A stretch of DNA of 26,913 nt from CAYOHY01 sp964403885 (GCA_964403885.1 CAYOHY010000028.1:1-26913); one strand, 5' to 3'; counted from the first letter of the stretch, positions 1-11,716 are shown. Program-made: numbers and translations. The notes: generated by a model from the letters alone, not told the origin.

Positions 1-3149
<3,149 letters not shown>

Positions 3150-3161
3150 TTGGCAGTGAAT

Positions 3162-3203
3162 CGAGCGCCTCGCCGCTGATGCGGCGAGGCGCTCGTCTCT
3201 CCT
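3162..3203 (+). terminator. Rho-independent terminator after rpoC
   Basis: A perfect 15-bp GC-rich stem (3162-3176 with 3181-3195) with a TGAT loop, followed by the pyrimidine-rich tail TCTCTCCT. It starts 12 bases after the rpoC stop and precedes the rpsL promoter, so it should separate the rpoC transcription unit from the str operon. The tail is T/C-mixed rather than a clean T-run. Confidence 0.85.
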
Positions 3204-3223
3204 GAATGACAGTGCAGGGGAGT

Positions 3224-3281
3224 GGGTATAGATACGCCCGGGTGCGTGGCGTTTGACACGGCCCTGCGTGCTTGTTAGAGT
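3224..3281 (+). promoter_or_regulatory. Promoter of the str operon (rpsL) with an upstream box shared with rplM
   Basis: A perfect -35 TTGACA (3253-3258), a 17-bp spacer and a -10 TAGAGT (3276-3281), so transcription should begin near 3288. Directly upstream lies GGGTATAGATACGCCCGGG (3224-3242), which contains the dyad GTAT-AG-ATAC and the palindrome CCCGGG. The same 19 bases precede the rplM promoter (25522-25540) at nearly the same distance from the -35. The core promoter call is strong; the function of the box is unknown. Confidence 0.85.
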
Positions 3282-3298
3282 TCGACCTTGTGACTTCA

Positions 3299-3341
3299 TG
3301 CTCGGGGGTCTGCGCACACGTGCGCCTCGGGCTGTCGAGCA
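3299..3341 (+). promoter_or_regulatory. Structured 5' leader of the rpsL mRNA
   Basis: TGCTCG (3299-3304) pairs with CGAGCA (3336-3341). The stem encloses a smaller hairpin, GCGCA (3312-3316) with TGCGC (3321-3325), loop CACG. The structure ends 9 bases before the GAAGGAG ribosome binding site (3351-3357) of rpsL. It could be a translational or stability element; no known motif was recognised. Confidence 0.4.
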
Positions 3342-3363
3342 AGAACGGAAGAAGGAGTGAGCG

Positions 3364-3738
3364 TTGCCTACGATCAACCAGCTGGTCCGCAAGGGCCGCA
3401 AGCAGGTGGCCGACAAGAGCAAGACGCCGGCGCTCAAGGGTAATCCCCAGAAGCGCGGCGTGTGCACTCGCGTCTACACGACCACCCCGAAGAAGCCGAA
3501 CTCGGCCCTTCGTAAGGTTTGCCGTGTGCGCCTTGTCAATCAGGTTGAGGTCACCGCGTACATCCCCGGAATCGGACACAACCTCCAGGAGCACTCGATC
3601 GTGCTCGTGCGTGGCGGTCGTGTTAAGGACCTTCCGGGTGTTCGCTACAAGGTCATCCGTGCCGCGCTTGACTGTGCTGCGGTGAACAACCGTGCACAGG
3701 CCCGTTCGCGTTACGGTGCCAAGAAGCCCAAGAAGTAG
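3364..3738 (+). CDS. rpsL: Ribosomal protein S12
   Basis: Decoding-centre protein of the 30S subunit, 124 residues, the usual length for bacteria. The start is TTG, chosen because it gives the family N-terminus (M)PTINQLVRKGR and sits 6 bases after GAAGGAG (3351-3357). Lys43 and Lys88, classical positions of streptomycin-resistance substitutions, are both wild type, and Asp89 of the KDLPGVR motif, the site of methylthiolation in many bacteria, is present. It is the first gene of the str operon, behind its own strong promoter. There is no intein or insertion. Confidence 0.97.
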   Translation: MPTINQLVRKGRKQVADKSKTPALKGNPQKRGVCTRVYTTTPKKPNSALRKVCRVRLVNQVEVTAYIPGIGHNLQEHSIVLVRGGRVKDLPGVRYKVIRAALDCAAVNNRAQARSRYGAKKPKK

Positions 3739-3751
3739 TAACCGGTGAGTC

Positions 3752-3776
3752 CGGGCCGCGCATCCCGTGCGGTCCG
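3752..3776 (+). promoter_or_regulatory. Hairpin in the rpsL-rpsG spacer
   Basis: Ten pairs including two G-U wobbles (3752-3761 with 3767-3776) close the loop ATCCC. The hairpin sits 9 bases before the GAGGAG ribosome binding site of rpsG. In E. coli the S12-S7 spacer is where S7 binds to repress its own operon. The position matches, but I cannot show that this is an S7 site. Confidence 0.45.
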
Positions 3777-3801
3777 ATCGTTTGCGAGGAGACAAGGCCC
3801 T

Positions 3802-4272
3802 ATGCCCAGGCGTGCAGCAGCTGTTCGGCGCGAAGTCGTGCCGGACGCCGTGTACAACAACCGGCTCGTCACGCAGCTCATCAACAAGGTGCTGCTCGAC
3901 GGCAAGAAGTCGACCGCCGAGCGTATCGTCTACGGTGCGTTCGACATGATCGAGGCCAAGACCGGACAGGATCCGCTGTCGGTCTTCAAGAAGGCCATGG
4001 ACAACGTGCGTCCGACGCTTGAGGTTCGCCCCAAGCGTGTCGGTGGCGCCACCTATCAGGTGCCGGTGGAGGTCAACTCCCGCCGTTCCACCACCCTGGC
4101 GATCCGCTGGATCGTCGGTTTCTCGCGCAAGCGTCGCGAGAAGACCATGACCGAGCGTCTCGCCGGTGAGATCCTCGATGCCGCCAACGGCACGGGCTCG
4201 TCGGTCAAGAAGCGCGAGGACCTGTACAAGATGGCCGAGTCCAACCGAGCGTTCTCGCACTACCGCTGGTAG
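3802..4272 (+). CDS. rpsG: Ribosomal protein S7
   Basis: Primary 16S rRNA-binding protein that nucleates the 30S head and contacts tRNA at the E site. It has 156 residues, the standard length, when started at ATG 3802 (MPRRAAAVRREVVPDAVYNN). The frame is open further upstream, but GAGGAG (3786-3791) places the ribosome at 3802, and S7 proteins begin at this point. The conserved segment RRSTTLAIRWIVGFSRKR and the C-terminal region SNRAFSHYRW are present. It is the second gene of the str operon, 63 bases after rpsL; the gap holds a hairpin. Confidence 0.97.
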   Translation: MPRRAAAVRREVVPDAVYNNRLVTQLINKVLLDGKKSTAERIVYGAFDMIEAKTGQDPLSVFKKAMDNVRPTLEVRPKRVGGATYQVPVEVNSRRSTTLAIRWIVGFSRKRREKTMTERLAGEILDAANGTGSSVKKREDLYKMAESNRAFSHYRW

Positions 4273-4310
4273 TCGGCCCTCCGTACCGAGAGATAGAGGT
4301 CTGTACTTCA

Positions 4311-6398
<2,088 letters not shown>

Positions 6399-6409
6399 TC
6401 AAGTTCTAT

Positions 6410-6438
6410 GGCCGGACGGCCGGGCTCGCCGCCCGGCC
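6410..6438 (+). promoter_or_regulatory. GC hairpin between fusA and rpsJ
   Basis: A perfect 8-bp stem, GGCCGGGC (6418-6425) with GCCCGGCC (6431-6438), loop TCGCC. An alternative GGCC/GGCC pairing just upstream (6410-6413 with 6418-6421) would compete with it. There is no T-run, so it is not a typical terminator. It lies 10 bases before the rpsJ ribosome binding site and could be a leader or mRNA-processing element. Confidence 0.4.
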
Positions 6439-6461
6439 ACCGGATGACGGAGGGTAGAGAG

Positions 6462-6770
6462 TTGGCGAACCAGAAGATCAGGATCCGCCTGAAGGGCTAC
6501 GATCACGAGATCGTCGACCAGTCGACCAAGCTTATCGTCGACACGGCGCAGAAGACCGGCGCGAAGGTTTCGGGACCCATCCCGCTGCCGACCGACCGTA
6601 GCGTGTACACGGTCATTCGCTCGCCGCACGTGAACAAGGACAGCCGCGAGCAGTTCGAGATGAAGACGCACAAGCGCCTCATCGATATCCTCGAGCCCAC
6701 CCCCAAGACGGTTGACTCGCTCATGCGACTCGACCTGCCTGCCGGTGTGGATATCGAGATCAAGCTGTAG
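6462..6770 (+). CDS. rpsJ: Ribosomal protein S10 (also transcription antitermination factor NusE)
   Basis: 30S head protein that also partners NusB in antitermination complexes. It has 102 residues, matching the family. The start chosen is TTG 6462 because GGAGGG (6449-6454) lies 7 bases upstream and the product begins (M)ANQKIRIRLKGYDHEIVD as expected. The in-frame ATG at 6444 would place the ribosome binding site inside the gene. The SPHVNKDSREQFEMKTHKR loop region is conserved. It is the first gene of the S10 block, joined directly to fusA. Confidence 0.96.
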   Translation: MANQKIRIRLKGYDHEIVDQSTKLIVDTAQKTGAKVSGPIPLPTDRSVYTVIRSPHVNKDSREQFEMKTHKRLIDILEPTPKTVDSLMRLDLPAGVDIEIKL

Positions 6771-6773
6771 TTC

Positions 6774-6874
6774 TGGTATAGTCGTCGGTCTGCGTGCGAA
6801 ACTGCGCGCCGACGAGAAGATAGCGGTCCTCTGGGGGCGGCACCACGCGGGTGCTGTGCAGGTCCCATGACCGC
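6774..6874 (+). promoter_or_regulatory. rpsJ-rplC spacer: possible promoter and structured leader
   Basis: The spacer is 123 bases. It starts with an extended -10-like TGGTATAGT (6774-6782) and only a weak -35. A hairpin of TCGTCGG (6782-6788) with CCGACGA (6809-6815) follows, continued inside by GCGTG with TGCGC. A second element has an outer stem GCGGTC (6823-6828) with GACCGC (6869-6874) around an inner stem CGGCACC (6838-6844) with GGTGCTG (6850-6856). It ends 7 bases before the AAGGA of rplC. The first hairpin overlaps the -10, so promoter and hairpin may not both be real. Confidence 0.4.
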
Positions 6875-6893
6875 CTGAGGTAAGGATGAAAGA

Positions 6894-7514
6894 ATGGTCA
6901 CGACTATCCTTGGCCGAAAGCTGGGGATGACGCAGGTGTGGAGCGAGGACGACAAGCTCATTCCTGTCACCGTCATCGAAGCTGGCCCCTGCGTTGTCAC
7001 GCAGGTCAAGACCGAGAAGACTGATGGCTATCGCGCCATGCAGATCGGTTTCGGCGATATCGCTGAGCGCAAGGTCAACAAGCCGATGGCCGGCCACTTC
7101 GAGAAGGCCGGCGTCGACGCCAAGCGCCATCTCATGGAGGTCCGTCTTGAGGATGGCGACGATGTGAAGGCTGGCTCGACGATCACCGTCGAGGCACTCG
7201 CCGATGCTTCGTCGGTCCACGTCACCGGCGTCAGCAAGGGTAAGGGCTTCGCCGGTGTCATGAAGCGCCACAACTTCAAGGGTGGTCCTGGTGGACACGG
7301 CTCGCACTCGCACCGAGTGCCGGGTTCCGTCGGCCAGTGCGCTACCCCTGCGCGTGTTTTCAAGGGCAAGAAGCTCCCTGGTCACATGGGTACCGACACC
7401 GTGACCGTGCGCAACCTCGAGATCGTCAAGATCGATCCCGAGCAGAACCTGCTCATCGTCAAGGGCGCCGTCCCCGGCGCCAAGGGCGCGCTGCTGACCA
7501 TTCGTCAGGCCTAG
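6894..7514 (+). CDS. rplC: Ribosomal protein L3
   Basis: Early-assembly 50S protein that reaches the peptidyl transferase centre. It has 206 residues, within the family range. ATG 6894 follows AAGGA (6882-6886) at 7 bases. The N-terminus ILGRKLGMTQVWSEDDKLIP and the loop GGPGGHGSHSHRVPGSVGQ are characteristic, including the region that normally carries the methylated Gln. It lies between rpsJ and rplD in standard S10 order, but after a long structured spacer. Confidence 0.97.
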   Translation: MVTTILGRKLGMTQVWSEDDKLIPVTVIEAGPCVVTQVKTEKTDGYRAMQIGFGDIAERKVNKPMAGHFEKAGVDAKRHLMEVRLEDGDDVKAGSTITVEALADASSVHVTGVSKGKGFAGVMKRHNFKGGPGGHGSHSHRVPGSVGQCATPARVFKGKKLPGHMGTDTVTVRNLEIVKIDPEQNLLIVKGAVPGAKGALLTIRQA

Positions 7515-7550
7515 CGCGCACGCCGGAGACACCCCTGAAGGAGTAGAGAA

Positions 7551-8174
7551 ATGGCAAGTATCGAGATCAAGGACGCGAAGGGCAAGAAGGTCGGAACCGC
7601 CGACCTCGCCGACGGCGTCTTCGGCATCGAGCCGAACACTTTTGCAGTTCACCAGGTGGTTCGCAGCCAGATGGCCGCGCGCCGCTCGGGTACGCACGAC
7701 ACCAAGACCCGCGGTCTGGTTTCCGGCGGCGGCAAGAAGCCGTGGCGCCAGAAGGGCACCGGCCGCGCTCGCCAGGGAACCACTCGTGCGCCGCAGTGGG
7801 CCGGCGGTGGCGTGGTCTTCGGACCGCACCCGCGCAGCTATGCCTTCAAGGTGCCGAACAAGGTCGTCAAGCTGGCCATGCGCTCGGCGCTGTCGGCCAA
7901 GCTCGCCGATGAGGTTCTGTACGTGGTCGACGGATTCTCGTTCGAGAAGCCTTCCACCAAGGCCGCGGCGGACGTGCTGTCTTCCCTCGGTATCGCGGGC
8001 CGCGTGACGATCATCGTCGAGAACGATGACATCAACTCGCTGCTCTCGTTCCGCAACCTGCCGAAGGCCCGTGTCATCACGGCCTCTGAGGCGAACACGT
8101 ACGACCTGGTCGATAACACCGCGCTTCTGTTCACCCAGCCGGCCCTCACTTGGCTCGAGGGGGTGCTGTCCTAA
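7551..8174 (+). CDS. rplD: Ribosomal protein L4
   Basis: 50S protein lining the exit tunnel; in E. coli it also represses the S10 operon. It has 207 residues, the usual size. ATG 7551 follows GAAGGAGTAGAGAA. The long basic loop with RSGTHDTKTRGLVSGGGKKP and WRQKGTGRARQGTTRAPQW is intact. Its stop TAA shares one base with the rplW ATG (TAATG), so the two are probably translationally coupled. Whether this L4 has the E. coli regulatory role cannot be read from sequence. Confidence 0.97.
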   Translation: MASIEIKDAKGKKVGTADLADGVFGIEPNTFAVHQVVRSQMAARRSGTHDTKTRGLVSGGGKKPWRQKGTGRARQGTTRAPQWAGGGVVFGPHPRSYAFKVPNKVVKLAMRSALSAKLADEVLYVVDGFSFEKPSTKAAADVLSSLGIAGRVTIIVENDDINSLLSFRNLPKARVITASEANTYDLVDNTALLFTQPALTWLEGVLS

Positions 8175-8461
8175 TGTACGATCCCCGCGATATCATCATC
8201 CGGCCGATCATCTCGGAGAAGTCCTACGCGATGATCGAGCAGACTCGCTACACCTTCGAGGTGGCCAAGTCCGCCAACAAGACTCAGATCGCCCAGGCGG
8301 TCTCGGAGATCTTCGGCGTCACCGTCACCAACGTGAACACCATGAATGTCACCGGTAAGCCGCGTCGCCTTCGCTATTCGAAGGGTAAGACCCGCAACTG
8401 GAAGAAGGCCGTGGTGACGCTCAAGGCAGGCGAGACGATCGACCTGTTCCCCGCTGTGTAG
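8174..8461 (+). CDS. rplW: Ribosomal protein L23
   Basis: 50S protein at the tunnel exit, the docking point for trigger factor and SRP. It has 95 residues. ATG 8174 overlaps the rplD stop by one base and follows GAGGGGG in the end of rplD; the product starts MYDPRDIIIRPIISEKSY, the family N-terminus. The basic segment RYSKGKTRNWKKAVV is conserved. A spacer of 130 bases with strong secondary structure separates it from rplB. Confidence 0.97.
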   Translation: MYDPRDIIIRPIISEKSYAMIEQTRYTFEVAKSANKTQIAQAVSEIFGVTVTNVNTMNVTGKPRRLRYSKGKTRNWKKAVVTLKAGETIDLFPAV

Positions 8462-8465
8462 GTTC

Positions 8466-8578
8466 GAACCCTCGGGGTTCGTGTAGGGTGTCGGCATGCG
8501 GCTCGCTATGGAGCCGCCCGGCACCGTGGTAGTCCGGAGTCGAAGTCGCAACGTCCCTGGCGACGACGGCAATCGGAC
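8466..8578 (+). promoter_or_regulatory. Structured rplW-rplB spacer, candidate L2 leader
   Basis: Three stems fill the gap: GAACCC (8466-8471) with GGGTTC (8475-8480); GCGGCTC (8498-8504) with GAGCCGC (8511-8517), loop GCTATG; and an outer stem GTCCG (8532-8536) with CGGAC (8574-8578) enclosing GTCGC (8545-8549) with GCGAC (8560-8564). The last stem stops two bases before the AAGGAG of rplB. No T-runs follow, so these are not typical terminators. A regulatory leader is an inference. Confidence 0.45.
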
Positions 8579-8591
8579 GGAAGGAGTGAAG

Positions 8592-9422
8592 ATGGGACTG
8601 AAGAAGTACAAGCCGACTTCACCGGGTCGCCGGTTCCAGTCGGTCTCCGATTTTGCGGAGATCACGCGGACCGAGCCCGAGAAGTCGCTTCTCGAGCCGC
8701 TGCACAAGAAGGGCGGCCGTAACAACAACGGTCGAATCACCACCCGTCACCAGGGTGGCGGCCACAAGCGCCGTTATCGCGTGATCGACTTCAAGCGCAA
8801 CAAGGACGTCGTCCCGGCCAAGGTCGCTACCATCGAGTACGACCCCAACCGCTCGGCCCGTATCGCGCTGCTGCACTACGCCGACGGCGAGAAGCGCTAC
8901 ATCCTGGCGCCCAAGGGCCTCAAGGTGGGCGATGTGGTCGTCAACGGTCCCGGTGCTGACATCAAGCCGGGTAACGCGATGCCGCTTGCGGACATCCCCG
9001 TGGGTACCGTCGTGCACGCCGTTGAGCTTCAGCCTGGCAAGGGTGCCGCACTGGCTCGTTCGGCCGGTACCTCGATCCAGCTGATGGGCAAGGAGGGCGG
9101 CTACGCCATCCTCCGTATGCCGAGCTCGGAGATGCGCCGCGTGCTCATCACCTGCCGCGCCACTGTCGGCGAGGTCGGCAACGCCGAGCACGGCAACATC
9201 TCGATCGGTAAGGCCGGTCGCAACCGTCACCTGGGCAAGCGCCCGACGGTGCGTGGTACGGCCATGAACCCGGTCGACCACCCGCATGGTGGTGGTGAGG
9301 GCAAGAACAAGTCCGCCGGTCGTCACCCGGTCTCCCCGTGGGGCGTTCCCACCAAGGGTCACCGTACGCGTAGCAAGAAGAAGGCGTCGAACCGCCTCAT
9401 CATCCGTCGTCGCAAGAAGTAA
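8592..9422 (+). CDS. rplB: Ribosomal protein L2
   Basis: Essential 50S protein for subunit joining and peptidyl transfer. It has 276 residues when started at ATG 8592 (MGLKKYKPTSPGRRF), 5 bases after AAGGAG (8581-8586). The frame is open upstream, but that stretch is the structured spacer and does not resemble L2. It contains the C-terminal VRGTAMNPVDHPHGGGEGK signature with the conserved His important for peptidyl transferase activity, and the basic tail RLIIRRRKK. Confidence 0.97.
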   Translation: MGLKKYKPTSPGRRFQSVSDFAEITRTEPEKSLLEPLHKKGGRNNNGRITTRHQGGGHKRRYRVIDFKRNKDVVPAKVATIEYDPNRSARIALLHYADGEKRYILAPKGLKVGDVVVNGPGADIKPGNAMPLADIPVGTVVHAVELQPGKGAALARSAGTSIQLMGKEGGYAILRMPSSEMRRVLITCRATVGEVGNAEHGNISIGKAGRNRHLGKRPTVRGTAMNPVDHPHGGGEGKNKSAGRHPVSPWGVPTKGHRTRSKKKASNRLIIRRRKK

Positions 9423-9439
9423 CGAGAGGAGTCAGCACA

Positions 9440-9718
9440 ATGAGCCGCAGCCTCAAGAAAGGGCCGTTCGTTCAGCCCCGCCTCCTCGAGCGTATTCACG
9501 CGATGAACGAGGCCAACGAGAAGAAGGTCATCAAGACCTGGTCGCGCAGCTCGACCATCTTCCCGGAGATGGTTGGCCACACGATCGCCGTCCACGACGG
9601 CCGCAAGCACGTCCCGGTGTACGTCACCGAGTCGATGGTCGGTCACAAGCTCGGCGAGTTCTCGCCGACTCGTACCTTCCGCGGTCACGCCGCCGATAAG
9701 AAGAAGGGCAAGAGGTAA
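9440..9718 (+). CDS. rpsS: Ribosomal protein S19
   Basis: 30S head protein that forms bridges with the 50S subunit and contacts A-site tRNA. It has 92 residues, standard length. The start ATG 9440 (MSRSLKKGPFVQPRLLERI) follows GAGGAG by 8 bases. The motif WSRSSTIFPEMVGHTIAVHD and the tail GHAADKKKGKR match the family. It is separated from rplV by only 3 bases, so the two are likely co-translated. Confidence 0.97.
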   Translation: MSRSLKKGPFVQPRLLERIHAMNEANEKKVIKTWSRSSTIFPEMVGHTIAVHDGRKHVPVYVTESMVGHKLGEFSPTRTFRGHAADKKKGKR

Positions 9719-9721
9719 GCC

Positions 9722-10063
9722 ATGGAAGCCAAGGCCATTGCACGTTTTCAGCGTGTGAGCCCGCGCAAGGCGCGCTTGGTGGTCGATCTGATCCGCGGTA
9801 AGTCCGTGGATGAGGCTCGTACCATCCTCAAGTTCTCCCCGCGCGCGGCCGCCGAGATCGTCGAGAAGACCCTCAACAGCGCAGTCGCCAACGCCGAGCG
9901 CAACCTGCACCTCAAGTCCGAGGATCTCGTCGTCGGCACCACGTTCGTCGACGAGGGTCCGACTCTGAAGCGCATCCAGCCCCGTGCCATGGGCCGTGCG
10001 TTCCGGATCAACAAGCGCACGAGCCACATCACCGTGGTCGTCACGTCGCGAGAGGAGGCGTAG
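9722..10063 (+). CDS. rplV: Ribosomal protein L22
   Basis: 50S protein whose beta-hairpin lines the exit tunnel at the constriction. It has 113 residues, typical length. ATG 9722 lies 3 bases after the rpsS stop, with AAGAGG as ribosome binding site at the end of rpsS. The segment FQRVSPRKARLVVDLIRGK and the tunnel hairpin region RIQPRAMGRAFRINKRTSHI are intact; no deletion of the macrolide-resistance type is seen in the hairpin. Confidence 0.97.
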   Translation: MEAKAIARFQRVSPRKARLVVDLIRGKSVDEARTILKFSPRAAAEIVEKTLNSAVANAERNLHLKSEDLVVGTTFVDEGPTLKRIQPRAMGRAFRINKRTSHITVVVTSREEA

Positions 10064-10070
10064 GAGCCGC

Positions 10071-10778
10071 ATGGGACAGAAGGTTTATCCGATCGGCCTG
10101 CGTCTGGGCATCACCGAGAACTGGCGTTCGCGCTGGTACGCCGGTAAGGACTATGCCAAGACGCTCGAGAACGACGTTCAGATCCGTCGCTTCCTCGAGG
10201 CCCGCCTGCGCCGCGCCGCCGTCTCGCGTATCGAGATCGAGCGCAAGGGTGACAGGACCGCTATCGAGCTGTGGACCGCGCGTCCCGGCATCGTCATCGG
10301 CAAGAAGGGCGCCGAGGTCGATGTCCTGCGCAAGGAGCTCGAGAAGATCACCGGCGGCCCCGTGGCCGTCAACATCATCGAGATTCGCCGCCCCGAGCTC
10401 GACGCCGCGCTGGTAGCCCAGTCCGTGGCCGAGCAGCTCGTTGGTCGCGTCGCGTTCCGCCGTGCCATGCGCAAGGCTGTCGCTTCCGCGATGAAGAGTG
10501 GTGCCCTCGGTATTCGAATCCAGTGCTCGGGCCGCCTTGGTGGCGCCGAGATGGGTCGTCGTGAGTGGTACCGCGAGGGTCGCGTGCCGCTTCACACCCT
10601 CCGCGCCAAGATCGACTACGGCTTTACTGTCGCGAACACCACCATGGGTGTCATCGGCATCAAGGTCTGGATCTACCACGGCGAGGTTCTGCCCGGTCAG
10701 AAGCCCCCGACGCCGGCCATCGAGGGCACTCGTGCCCCGCGCCCGCGCCGTGAGGGTCGCAACGAGGGGAGGCGCTAG
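10071..10778 (+). CDS. rpsC: Ribosomal protein S3
   Basis: 30S protein at the mRNA entry channel, with helicase activity together with S4 and S5. It has 235 residues. ATG 10071 (MGQKVYPIGLRLGITENW) is the family start, with AGGAG just upstream. The KH domain motif RPGIVIGKKGAEVDVLRKEL (GXXG-type loop) is present, followed by the C-terminal S3 domain. The tail is short, Pro/Arg-rich and basic. It abuts rplP with no intervening base. Confidence 0.97.
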   Translation: MGQKVYPIGLRLGITENWRSRWYAGKDYAKTLENDVQIRRFLEARLRRAAVSRIEIERKGDRTAIELWTARPGIVIGKKGAEVDVLRKELEKITGGPVAVNIIEIRRPELDAALVAQSVAEQLVGRVAFRRAMRKAVASAMKSGALGIRIQCSGRLGGAEMGRREWYREGRVPLHTLRAKIDYGFTVANTTMGVIGIKVWIYHGEVLPGQKPPTPAIEGTRAPRPRREGRNEGRR

Positions 10779-11207
10779 ATGCTTCTGCCTAAGCGCGTAA
10801 AGCACCGCAAGGTTCAGCGCGGTAGCAACTGGAAGGGTGCGGCCAAGGGCGGCACCCAGGTTCACTTCGGCGAGTTCGGCCTCAAGGCCCTCGAGCCGGC
10901 GTGGATCACCAACCGCCAGATCGAAGCCGCCCGTATCGCCATGACTCGCTACATGAAGCGTGGCGGTAAGGTCTGGATCTGCATCTTCCCGGACAAGCCG
11001 ATCACCCAGAAGCCGGCCGAGACCCGCATGGGTTCCGGTAAGGGTAACCCCGAGAAGTGGGTCGCCGTGGTCAAGCCGGGCAGGATCATGTTCGAGGTTG
11101 CAGGCGTGTCCGAGGAAGTCGCCAAAGAGGCGATGCGTCTCGCGGCTCACAAGCTGCCCATCAAGTGCAAGTTTGTTACCCGTGCTGACAACGGCGGGGA
11201 GGCGTAA
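10779..11207 (+). CDS. rplP: Ribosomal protein L16
   Basis: Late-assembly 50S protein close to the A-site tRNA elbow. It has 142 residues, slightly longer than the common 137-138, mainly through the C-terminal RADNGGEA. The start MLLPKRVKHRKVQRG is typical and begins immediately after the rpsC stop; GGGGAGG at the end of rpsC serves as the binding site. The conserved segments RGGKVWICIFPDKPITQKP and RMGSGKGNPEKWVAVV are intact. Confidence 0.97.
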   Translation: MLLPKRVKHRKVQRGSNWKGAAKGGTQVHFGEFGLKALEPAWITNRQIEAARIAMTRYMKRGGKVWICIFPDKPITQKPAETRMGSGKGNPEKWVAVVKPGRIMFEVAGVSEEVAKEAMRLAAHKLPIKCKFVTRADNGGEA

Positions 11208-11423
11208 ATGAAGAACACCGAGATTCGCGAGCTCAACGACGTCGAGCTGGTTGAGAAGCTCAAGGCCACGCGTGCCGAGCTGTTCAACCTCCGGTTCCAG
11301 CTCGCCACCGGCCAGCTCGACAACACGACCCGCATCGGCGCAATCAAGAAAGACATCGCGCGCCTGCACACCGAGCTGCGCACCCGCGAGCTCGCCGCCC
11401 AGCGTGACGCGGCTGCGTCGTAG
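11208..11423 (+). CDS. rpmC: Ribosomal protein L29
   Basis: Small helical 50S protein next to L23 at the tunnel exit. It has 71 residues, within family range. The start ATG 11208 directly follows the rplP stop, with GGGGAGG as binding site. The coiled-coil signature LKATRAELFNLRFQLATGQL, followed by DNTTRIGAIKKDIARLHTEL, is clear. It is tightly coupled to rplP and lies upstream of rpsQ in standard order. Confidence 0.96.
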   Translation: MKNTEIRELNDVELVEKLKATRAELFNLRFQLATGQLDNTTRIGAIKKDIARLHTELRTRELAAQRDAAAS

Positions 11424-11438
11424 GTTTGAGGAGAAGGC

Positions 11439-11699
11439 ATGACTACCGAGCGTAACCGCCGCAAGGTCCGCCAGGGTGTCGTCGTTTCGACGGCCGGCGA
11501 GAAGACCTGCGTGGTCAAGATCGAGGAGCGCAAGAAGCACCCGCTCTACGGCAAGATGATCACCATGTCCAAGAAGCTCCACGCTCATGATGAGGAGAAC
11601 CTGTGCGGTGTCGGCGACACCGTGGAGGTCATGGAGACCCGCCCGCTGTCGAAGCTGAAGCGCTGGCGCCTCGTCAAGATCGTCGAGAAGGCCAAGTAG
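11439..11699 (+). CDS. rpsQ: Ribosomal protein S17
   Basis: Primary-binding 30S body protein with an OB fold. It has 86 residues. ATG 11439 follows GAGGAG by 5 bases. The motifs RQGVVVSTAGEKTCVVKIEE and HDEENLCGVGDTVEVMETRP, then LSKLKRWRLVKIVEKAK, are those of bacterial S17. It is the last gene of the S10 block; a 76-base spacer with a hairpin separates it from rplN. Confidence 0.97.
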   Translation: MTTERNRRKVRQGVVVSTAGEKTCVVKIEERKKHPLYGKMITMSKKLHAHDEENLCGVGDTVEVMETRPLSKLKRWRLVKIVEKAK

Positions 11700-11716
11700 G
11701 CACTTCGGCCGCCGAT

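Noticed and set aside
6444..6461. ATG 6444 as the rpsJ start
   Set aside because: It would place GGAGGG (6449-6454) inside the coding region and add residues not found in S10; TTG 6462 fits the spacing and the family.
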